A stretch of DNA of 64,000 bases. Source: Nemania diffusa. Taxonomy: Eukaryota > Ascomycota > Sordariomycetes > Xylariales > Xylariaceae. The position numbers were made by a program, and so were the translations under genes. The notes below the pieces were generated by a model. The model had not been told where the DNA came from, searched no databases, and saw only the letters and a list, made by a program, of their open reading frames with translations. Within the stretch, counting starts at the first letter, position 1; each line of letters opens with the position of its first letter. This document shows, piece by piece, positions 55,887 through 64,000 of the stretch. The DNA lies in assembly GCA_038501195.1 (NCBI GenBank), contig JBBPUQ010000004.1, forward strand, positions 1,860,001 through 1,924,000. The letters are read 5' to 3'.

Positions 55887-57052
55887 CTTGATTGATATGG
55901 ATCGGCTTCCTTTGGTTGGTATTAATCTCTGGTGAGTTTATTTGAGCACGAGTTGCAGACGGAGACGCAGCAGCTGCGGAGGGGAACATGATGTATTCCA
56001 CATATACTGACCTTGTGAAGTCATATCAACTACAGGTAAGGGCATTGTGACATCACCATTACACATGTATGTAGTAGACTAGATGGACTGGGGCCTTATA
56101 GCCCACTGTACTAGATAAACTCTGTTATTGTGGTGGGTGTTATTGTAGCTCCTTATTTTCTCACGCAATATGAGTCAATCCATCAAGTAAGATCCTTGCA
56201 CACAAGTAAGAGTAGTTGATAAAAAACTATTTATCCTAGACTCCTTATTAGTTTATTACCTTTTCTATGCAAAACCTCGTCGTCGCGATGGGACGCCAGT
56301 CCTGTCAGTCGGGACCTCAAAACTCCTCCGTGTATTTTATAGTGCCCATAGTGCTCTTAGAAGTCCCGTGATGGGTCACCAAAACACTCAATATATAGGG
56401 AGAGGTTGAGTAAAAATAGCCGATTAATTAGGAGAGTATTGTCCCATATTGTAGGTTTACTTAAGTAACTTAACTTGCCTAGCTAAACAACGATGTTTTA
56501 TTAAGTGAGTCAAGCCAACCAGGTCTAATAAGACCAAATAGGTTAGTTAACCTAGATAAGTCAGTTATGTCCAATGAAGTTAATTAAGTTAGTTAAGTTA
56601 GTTGAGTTAAACAAGTTCAATAAAGTCAACTAAGTTCAGTAAGTTCTAGTCAAGTAAATATATTAGTCAAAGTCCAGTCAAGTCTAAGTATACTTATAAG
56701 TCGGTTCTAACTAACTGAAGTGACCTGCTAACGAACCTATGCAGTAAGTAATTGCCAAATTTAAAAATAATAGTGGGCGACATAAGATTTTCGGAGAGCG
56801 AGATTAATTTGTCGGAAATGCGAAATGTGGTAATAGAACACCGTCGATGGCTGCATTTGTAACCTGTCAAGCGAGCCACTCAGAGTGCTCACGAAGTCCG
56901 CCCCATCGATCCTATCATGGTGTGTCAATTCTCGCTGGGCCACCCATCTACCTCTCATCTCTGTAGAAGTGCGGCAACGGCGGGAATCATACTCTGCAAG
57001 ATCTGGGGCAGATAGTAGTGCTTGGATGTAACGGCCGTGTTCCTCAGTAACT
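55887..57052. other. Intergenic stretch with degenerate tandem repeat
   Basis: It holds the promoter of the two-TM gene, then AT-rich DNA. From about 56,460 to 56,690 a degenerate repeat is present (listed separately). From 56,770 to 57,050 the sequence is less biased and leads to the HET gene start. Confidence 0.45.
56570..56690. repeat. Degenerate AAGTTAGTT-type tandem repeat
   Basis: Loosely repeated 9-10-bp words of the form AAGTTAGTT, AAGTCAACT and AAGTTCAGT fill this segment. Weaker similarity extends back to about 56,460. No coding frame runs through it. Confidence 0.7.
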
Positions 57053-58813
57053 ATGAGGCTGCTGGATGTTAAAACGGGGAAGGTGGAGGAGATGCCCAAC
57101 CCGCTCACGGAAAAATATGCAATTCTTTCTCATACGTGGGAGGGGGAAGAAGTATCGTTCAGCGACATGAAAAACCCCTCTGGCAAAGCAAAGGAAGTAT
57201 ATAAGAAGATCGAGATGGCTAGCAAGCTTGCAGACGAAGCTGGGCTCCGCTACATCTGGATTGATACCTGCTGCATAGACAAGTCAAGTAGTGCCGAGCT
57301 GACAGAGGCCATCAATTCCATGTATCGATGGTATGAGCGCTCTGAGGTCTGTTTCGCTTACCTGTCGGATCTCTCATCGAAGCTGCCTTTGAGCGAATCC
57401 CTACAAGATAGTCGCTGGTTTACCCGCGGATGGACGCTACAAGAACTAATCGCGCCCAAGAAGGTCTACTTTTTTGACACGGACTGGAATAAAAGGGGCT
57501 CGAAAGACGATTTAATTGAAGAGCTCGAGAAGATTACGAAGATCAGCAGACACGTATTAAATCACGAACAGCCCCTATCAGACATGACCGTCGCGCAGAA
57601 GATGTCCTGGGCCGCCGGCCGGAAAACGACGAGGGTTGAAGACCAGGCGTACTGCTTACTAGGAATCTTCGACGTAAACATGCCTCTACTCTACGGCGAG
57701 GAAGACAAGGCATTCCGAAGGCTGCAATACGAGATCATCGGAAGAACCGCAGACCTGAGCATATTCGCCTGGTGCCTACCACCGCCGCTGGCTACAGACC
57801 AAGGGGCACGCGTGTACTGCGGCATGCTCGCGGCCTCTCCCAGCGCCTTCGCCGACTGCACAGCGCTCTCGCGCCGCCCGCACCGCATCCACCGCGAGTT
57901 CTCCGTCTCGAACACCGGCATCCGCACCCAGATCCACGTCCTCTCGTACATGGTCCCCGGCGAGCGCGGCGCCTACGCCTACGTGCTGCCCCTCGACTGC
58001 GTCGACGCCTCCGACGCCGCCGCCTCCCTCGGCATCCGCCTGCGCAAGTGCGGCCCCGACATCTTCGTCCGCGAGGACCCCTGGTCCCTGCTGCGGTACA
58101 GGAAGTCCCTGGAGCCCAACGCGCCGCGCGCGAGGCACCTGCTGACCGACCTGCCGGCGCCCGACCTGCGCGAGGGCCGGTACGACATGTACTCGAGCCG
58201 CGTGTTCGCGGGGATGAGGCAGCACGCCCTGCAGATCCGGCTGCCGCCCGAGCTCGAGCTCTGGCACGTCTGGCCGTGGAGCCGCTACGACGAGGAGGAC
58301 AACCTGTTCCTCGTCTCGGGGGAGACGAGATACGATAGCGGGGCCGTGCGTCTGCGGGGTGTGCTGCCGATCCCGAGTGACGGCGGCGGCGGCGAGGCAG
58401 CGGCCACGGTCGTCGATGTGGACTACATGTTCTACGTGGTCGGGTGGGCGTCGGCGGACCTCGGCTCGCTGCAGTACTCCTTCGTCGGCTACCGCGAGCG
58501 CCGGGCCGCCGTGAACGAGGTGCACGCCGAGCTCACTGCCGGGGACCACAGCCGGAACCAGCTCCTCTACATCCTCGACAAGGAGGGCGTCCCCAGGTTC
58601 CAGGACGCCGTTGCTAAGATCCCCGGGACGGACTTTTGCGTTTGTCTGTCGGTTGAGCCGACGTTGCACCGTGACGCCTCTATCTGCTGCAACGAGTTTT
58701 GGCGGTTCACGTTCTCGTGTAAGGTCTCTAGGGACGAGGATGCTCCTAAGACTCAGCCGCTGGAGTGGGCTCTTCAGTCACTGAACTGGGATGGTAAATT
58801 GGACTTGGGATGA
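57053..58813 (+). CDS. HET-domain protein (heterokaryon-incompatibility type)
   Basis: A single-exon gene for 586 residues. The HET domain occupies about residues 1-220: MRLLDVKTGKVEEM, KYAILSHTWEGEEVSFSDM, LRYIWIDTCCIDKSSSAELT, AINSMYRWYERSEVCFAYLS, RWFTRGWTLQELIAPKKVYF and TTRVEDQAYCLLGIFDVNMP. These are the classic blocks, complete and unbroken. HET-domain proteins trigger regulated cell death on allorecognition; many are orphan members. There is no NACHT, ankyrin or WD40 module. The C-terminal about 340 residues have no domain I know and contain runs of charged and Gly-rich sequence (PSDGGGGEAAATVVDVD). The base composition changes sharply near 57,780, where the HET domain ends: one 60-base line before it is about 47% GC and one after is about 77%. 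Confidence 0.92.
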   Translation: MRLLDVKTGKVEEMPNPLTEKYAILSHTWEGEEVSFSDMKNPSGKAKEVYKKIEMASKLADEAGLRYIWIDTCCIDKSSSAELTEAINSMYRWYERSEVCFAYLSDLSSKLPLSESLQDSRWFTRGWTLQELIAPKKVYFFDTDWNKRGSKDDLIEELEKITKISRHVLNHEQPLSDMTVAQKMSWAAGRKTTRVEDQAYCLLGIFDVNMPLLYGEEDKAFRRLQYEIIGRTADLSIFAWCLPPPLATDQGARVYCGMLAASPSAFADCTALSRRPHRIHREFSVSNTGIRTQIHVLSYMVPGERGAYAYVLPLDCVDASDAAASLGIRLRKCGPDIFVREDPWSLLRYRKSLEPNAPRARHLLTDLPAPDLREGRYDMYSSRVFAGMRQHALQIRLPPELELWHVWPWSRYDEEDNLFLVSGETRYDSGAVRLRGVLPIPSDGGGGEAAATVVDVDYMFYVVGWASADLGSLQYSFVGYRERRAAVNEVHAELTAGDHSRNQLLYILDKEGVPRFQDAVAKIPGTDFCVCLSVEPTLHRDASICCNEFWRFTFSCKVSRDEDAPKTQPLEWALQSLNWDGKLDLG

Positions 58814-59167
58814 GTCAAATTCCTAGAATGCAAGACTAGAGTAGATAATGTTTAGTTACGTGTTTCTAGCCTGTTCTCGTGTCTCGCGATAAACGAAAAA
58901 ACCTTGTCGACAAAATATATGATCATCGAGTCCCAGTAATCACACAAGCTATTACCTACATAATGATATGACATCTCTTTTTCTTCGAAGTTAAACCAAA
59001 GCCAAGCTGATCAGCATGGTGACCCTCAACATGCCATGGAAACAATCTTAGTTGTTCAACCCCATTGACGCCCTAAATACACATTAACCATCAGATGTCA
59101 CAAGCATTGCTATGCCCACCTAGACACCACTAAACTCCTAAGAATTAATATGTGCTAGTGCACCCAA
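58814..59167. other. Convergent intergenic stretch
   Basis: 354 bases between the HET stop codon (+) and the JmjC stop codon (-). AT-rich, probably both 3' UTRs. Nothing else is seen. Confidence 0.5.
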
Positions 59168-62100
59168 CTATGCTCGACCACGCGTGGCCCACCGGCTGCC
59201 TCTGCCTCGTCCCCTACCGCGAGTTGGCGGGAGTCGCCTAGCTGGGATTTCATCCTCACTCGAGTTAAATACGGACTCTGCAGAGCTTTCATTATCCGAA
59301 TCAGCCAATCTGACAACAGTTGGTTGGCTTTGTCGCTGCGGTGGTGACGGCTCATCGGCTTCGGATACCGATGCTACTGATGGCGAGCCTTCCGCTTGGG
59401 GAGGCTCAAAGTCAGCATCAATGAGCTCAGCACGGCCATGCTTGGGAGTGAGTATGGGCTCCTCGGCGTGTGTATTAGCTGTAGGGGGGTCAGGCCTCTT
59501 GACGGTTGTCGGCCTAGGTGTGGCGGTTTTAGACCCATTAGTACCTTGAGCGCGGTCCCGTTGTCCAATGCGGATTTTCTTCCCCTTAAGTGCCATCCGT
59601 TCTCGTAAGGACATGGATCTAAAGTCTTTGGTGGGCTCTGGAGTCTCCTCGGGTTCTGTAGAAGACACCGCCGCAGGTTGGGAGCGTCGAGGTCCTGGTG
59701 GACGGCCTCTTCGTCGTTTGATTGGGTCTTGTCGAGAGGGAGTAAATTCTGGCTCTGCTTCATCTTCATCCTCGGGCGATCCAAGTTCTTCCGCTAACTG
59801 AGCCTCTAAGTCATTTATAGTAACATCCTCTTGCTCAACGTTACTATCCGTATCGCTGTCTTCAAGATTCTCAACCCGAGTGAGAGTTGATCTTCGTGCT
59901 CCACCCCTTCCAGGGGGCCGACCTCGCCGTTTTGGCTGCGTAGCAGGCGACGAGTCTGTGCCAAGTGAACTTCGTGGTGGCCGACCCCGTCTCTTAGCAG
60001 TATGTTGCGGGGTCGCCTGGGCTTCTGCCGGTCCCTCCGGAGGTGCAGGCATGCCAGTGATAGCACGCACGGCATCTGCTGCTAAATCTACTGCAGAACG
60101 TCTTGGCTCCTCGTTATGCTGATTCTCCTCAACCTCAAAAAGCTTCTCAGGGACCGTGTCATTTGGATCATCCGGCAGTTCCTCGGCCTCAACATAAGAT
60201 GTCATGGGTTTAGCGTGACGTAGTGTTGGCCGTAATGGATCGATAGGCAGCGGAGCCCGTTTCGGCTTTACCGCGACGGCCGGCACTGAATTCTCTCCTG
60301 TCTCGCCTCTGGATTGTCCTTCGGTTGCCCCGGGCGGATCTTGGGGAGTCGACTGGTTTTCGCCTGTTTCACGGGTTGGGGTGGGAGTGCTATCACCAAG
60401 AGCACCAAGGACACCAAGCAAGGCTGGGTCTAGATTGACCAATTGTTCGATATTACCGGTCTTGGGCTTTTTACGATGACTTTTTGGACCTTGGAAATCA
60501 GGATCGTCGTCCTGCTCGAGCCTTGCCTTCCGTTTCGCAAGTCGTAGAGTTTTCTTGACAAAATCAGATATCTGAGGTTCATTATTCAGAGCGTCCGCAG
60601 TTGGCATCTGGAAAACATCAAACAAGATCCTGTCTGTACTCTCATCTTGTTCGTAGAAGCCCATACCCATCATACGTCCCCGATCCAACCCTGTGGGATC
60701 TGGATAATTAGATAAGTCAGGATAAACAGACTCGCCTTCTGCATCTTGTAACCCAGACATATCCGCGACCTCAACTTGGCTACTTTGCTCTCCATGTAGA
60801 GCAGATGGAGGATCATGGTGCTCGCCATCTCCCTGTGATTCAAGACTAATGATATGGCTTTGGTCACCGTAACCATTCGCGATTGAGTCCTGGAGCGCTT
60901 CATCGAGTTCCTGGGGAGCGCTGTTTACATCTAAGGATGCCAACGGATCTTTAGCCTTCTCCGCGTCGGCTTGTTCTCTTAATCTATTCATACGCCTCGA
61001 GTCTTTGCTACGGTTTTCTTCGCCAGCAGCCTTCAGCCAACCCAGGTTGTGAACGCGGAAATCGACGATGGATTCCACACTTCTATCATCTGCAATCGGA
61101 CGTGTATCGTGCCCTAACAAAGTATTCTTTGGGATGTAGGGCTGAGTATTACCACTTTGCCGGCATGCGCCACAGTTACAGATTTTGAGACACTTTGGGC
61201 ATTGCCAATACTCCTGCTCCATAACGGCTTGCGGCATCATATCGAATGCTCTCCACATGACACCATAGCAGTACGCCGAGGGGCATGTGGCACAAAAGTG
61301 CAATTTATAAGTAAAATCTTTATGGCTGCACACATGGCAACGATACGTGTCGCCGTGCTTTTTCTTTCGTTTCTTGGGTTTCTTTTTGATACGGCCCTCA
61401 TCGTCGATCTCAGGGTCGTCTGATTCTTCGGGTTCCCGATCGGGGAGTTTCGTAATATCATTCCATGGCCTTCTTCGTAGCTGCTCTTGACAAATTTGAG
61501 CTACAGACTTTTTGCCGGATATCTTGCGCGCCAGTTCGAGGGGTTGAGGAGAAAGATTGATGTCAACAAAGCCATCTTGTTCGATGATTAACGCACGCCA
61601 TGCCTCATGCTTGTCGACAAGTTCGGACCATTCCCATTGCTCACACCATTTGAGGCCAGAAATGCATACACAAGAGCGACCCATTGCATAGCATTCCATG
61701 CAAATGTCGTATGTGTCTTCATCGCCATTTATGAGTTGCCGCACGCAGCATTTACAGGTTAGAAACCGATTGAAGATGTTGGATCTGCAGTATGAGCAAG
61801 TGATGTTTGAGTCAAAAGGGATATGCTCAACATTCATCTGCTTGTCACCAAACATCTCATCAACTAATATTTCGGTGAAGAGGCTGAATAGTTTCTTAAA
61901 GTCGCGAACCATCTGTTTCATGCGAACGGAGTTCTGCATGAGTTCTTGGCCAAGACCCAACCAGCTAACCTCAGCGCTATCCTCAAACGATTGCAATTCT
62001 TTATAATACTTCTCCAGAGTATAGAACACGATAGCTTTGTTTTTATATTGTTCGTCTCGGCAAACAAGTCGGGCTTTTGGGAGAGCCTCATGAAGCGCAA

Positions 62101-63150
62101 GTTCAAGCGTCTCCACGGTCGTTCTGTTCCATGCCACTTTCATAGTCCTAGTACCCCGGTTCCACACTTGATGCGGCGCAAGAGGAGGCACTAATATGAA
62201 GTCGCCAACCTTCTGTTCGACGATATAGACGGGAAAGTTGGCCTTTTTCCAAGCATTGATTTGGGCGAAATGTTTTTCAATCTCGATGTCGTGACCAAGC
62301 ATCGAGAGGAAATATTCACGCACGACTTCTCGGTCCTTCGTCTCTGTCATAAACCAGATAGAGCTTCCTGGCTTTTCCCCATTCTCGTCCCCCGATGCAT
62401 CAACCATTATGTTCTGACCTAAGCTTGCGCACATCTCCCGATGGGCTGGCGTGTATGTTCCTTCATGGCCAACATAACACATGAGGTTTTGCGCTCGCAT
62501 GTCTGGGTCAAGGCAACTCATTAGGTCGCCTGCAATTGCGGATGTCTTCTCGGGCGCACCGAAGATGTCGTCACCGCGAGACCCCTGACTCGGATTCTCG
62601 CCGACGTTTTCATTCATGTAGAAAACATTAGGCGGTATGATCTTCTTGAGGTGGTTTAACCACTCGTCTGGGCAATCGATATCTTTGAGGTACAGGCGCT
62701 GCCGACGTTCGTCGCGGAAGTTTGTAGGAGTCCACTGATTTGTAAGCTGCCTCATCGATCGGAGGTAGTGGCCAGCAGTCATAGGGATATCCGCCTGCGC
62801 GGTAATGTCGCGAACATTCTCCTCTATCTACGAGGTCAGTAGTTGCCAGTCACGTCGACGGGTAAAGGCGTTAACCCACGTTTCTTGTCACATGTTTTCT
62901 CTAGCCAAGTGGCGCTGAAAAGGTCCCTAGGCAGGACCCTATCCCATCCCTCAATGACCAACGGCCGACCACCTTCTATCACGTGAAGTTGAACGAGTTT
63001 CTCGAATCCGGCCTGGCCGAGTCGTCGGATCTGGGCGATAGAGATACGCGTTACCCAGTCGAAGTTGGGAGTTTGATCGACGAGGCCATGGAGATCGAGA
63101 TCCGGTGGTATTGGATCGAACTTTGCTTGTGGATGTAGCGCGCTCGGCAT
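59168..63150 (-). CDS. JmjC-domain protein with R1-type zinc finger and AT-hooks
   Basis: Two exons: 62880..63150 and 59168..62823 (56-nt intron, GTGGGT donor, GATAG acceptor), giving 1,308 residues; the ATG at 63150 is preferred because the longer frame starts with TTG. The JmjC fold covers about residues 45-340, with iron-ligand candidates His218-x-Glu220 (TPAHREM) and His308 (LAPHQVW). A first Cys cluster (about 433-476) starts CSYCRSN. A second (about 586-645) matches the zf-4CXXC_R1 type (CHVCSHKDF, CATCPSAYC, CPKCLKICNCGAC). Three AT-hooks (KRRGRPP type, about 1030-1135) and an RGRGRGRG end complete it. JmjC enzymes remove methyl groups from histone lysines using iron and 2-oxoglutarate. 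This combination suggests a chromatin role. Activity is not proven, since the co-substrate residues cannot be checked here. Confidence 0.9.
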
Positions 63151-64000
63151 TTTGACTTGGATGGGCCTAACTGAAGGCAATCAGGTCGGCGCAACAACGC
63201 TTTCTGCGAAACGTGAGGAACGAGTTGTTATGTATGTGAGACCAAGTCACGATAACCTCGAGCGCGTCAAAGCGACGATGAATCGAGCGATCGCATTAGA
63301 TGAAGTGACGAGTTCCAAACCTCGGGGGTACAGAGTAAGAACTTTGTGTTTATTCGAGACTGGATGTGATGAAATTTGGGGGTTGGCGGTTCTGTACAGG
63401 TAAATAGGTACCTATCGCAAGCTTTCGGAAACTGCTTCGCGACAGCAGGCGGGACTTGAAGCTAACTGACGGTAAATTTAGTGGGGCATAATCCACTCTC
63501 TTCCAATCGATAATCGGCTTTAACAATTCACTTAGGTACCTAGGTACTTACCCTTGCACGGTACGTACCGACTGTAGTCTAATACGGTATCTTAGGAAAG
63601 CTTATACAGGACAAAACTCAGGCCATTTTCGACGAATGATATATACAATATTTCCCCTTCTCCTCTTTCTAGAAGGCATCGGGAGTTGCGGCCGATAGAT
63701 GTTAGAGTTGAGGCGTCGATATTTTCTTTTTGACCGTACCTAAAATCCCAAAAGTGAGGTAAGACCGTGTCCCATCATGCCAAAATACTCGTGGGAGGAG
63801 TGAAAAGTATAACCAAGAGAGTCATATTACTGAGGCTTGATACCAACTCTTGTAACATTTCACGGCATTGATATCTCATATTATCCGTTTGTAAGCATGA
63901 TTCGTTAACATCTAATGCAGATATAAAATCATTGGGGAAACAATGTATTCCACGAGCATTTGTGCCAGGATAAGTCCGCTTTGCCGAAATGTATTTATAT
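63151..64000. other. Upstream flank to window end
   Basis: The promoter side of the JmjC gene, then AT-rich DNA. Palindromic TAGGTACCTA words occur at about 63,405-63,414 and 63,532-63,546. No gene is evident up to the window end. Confidence 0.45.

Noticed and set aside
57776..58669. Long minus-strand frame (297 codons) inside the HET gene
   Set aside because: The GC-rich half of the HET gene lacks stop codons on several frames; the sense frame carries the HET blocks.

Overview
The window is nuclear DNA of a filamentous ascomycete, most likely a Sordariomycete and possibly Xylariales. The evidence is short spliceosomal introns (about 50-160 nt) with GTATGT/GTAAGT-type donors, GCTAAC-type branch points and AG acceptors, recognisable fungal orthologues, a HET-domain gene, and no operons. 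The order-level placement is an inference from general sequence character. I worked out exon structures by hand from splice sites, reading phase and recalled protein families. Where several Met-like starts were possible I used the first real ATG.

Layout. 0-9.3 kb holds housekeeping genes: a CCDC25/Jlp2 homologue cut by the window edge (-), mitochondrial ribosomal protein uL3m (+), the complex IV assembly factor Coa1 (-), cytosolic ribosomal protein L26 (+), and a 1,103-residue conserved fungal protein of unknown function (-). 9.3-13.6 kb is a gene-poor stretch: an AT-rich part, then a GC-richer part with degenerate ORFs and simple tandem arrays. 13.6-18.6 kb holds a five-exon DHDPS/HOGA-type aldolase with a secretory-looking N-terminus (-) and a type II membrane protein resembling a Golgi glycosyltransferase (-). 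20.2-25.4 kb holds ribosomal protein S25 with an 8-nt microexon and a GC donor (+), the mitochondrial ADP/ATP carrier (+) and a CENP-X/Mhf2-like histone-fold protein (+). 27.5-30 kb holds a GPI-anchored cupredoxin (+) and a cytochrome-b5-like MAPR protein (-). A compact 822-bp MITE with perfectly identical 85-bp terminal inverted repeats and a TA target duplication lies at 30.7-31.6 kb.

31.9-46.2 kb holds ribosomal protein S5 (+), a GNAT acetyltransferase (-), a short-chain dehydrogenase (-), the ER Hsp70-family chaperone Lhs1 ending in HDEL (+), a secreted pepsin-type aspartic protease (+), a membrane protein of unknown function (-) and a small coiled-coil protein (-). After a 2.9-kb non-coding stretch, 49-63.2 kb carries three chromatin-type genes: a BRD8/Bdc1-like bromodomain protein (+), an AT-hook protein (+), and a JmjC/zinc-finger/AT-hook protein (-). 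A two-TM membrane protein (-) and a HET-domain gene (+) lie between them.

How the genes relate. I see no biosynthetic cluster or operon. Several genes share a process: ribosome (uL3m, L26, S25, S5), mitochondrion (uL3m, Coa1, ADP/ATP carrier), secretory pathway and surface (Lhs1, aspartic protease, cupredoxin, glycosyltransferase-like protein) and chromatin (CENP-X, bromodomain, AT-hook, JmjC). I found no tRNA, rRNA, CRISPR or origin signal. The most distinctive items are the recently mobile MITE, the S25 microexon with its GC donor, the aldolase whose stop codon lies in a minisatellite, the HET gene with a sharp internal change of base composition, and several conserved proteins without a known function.
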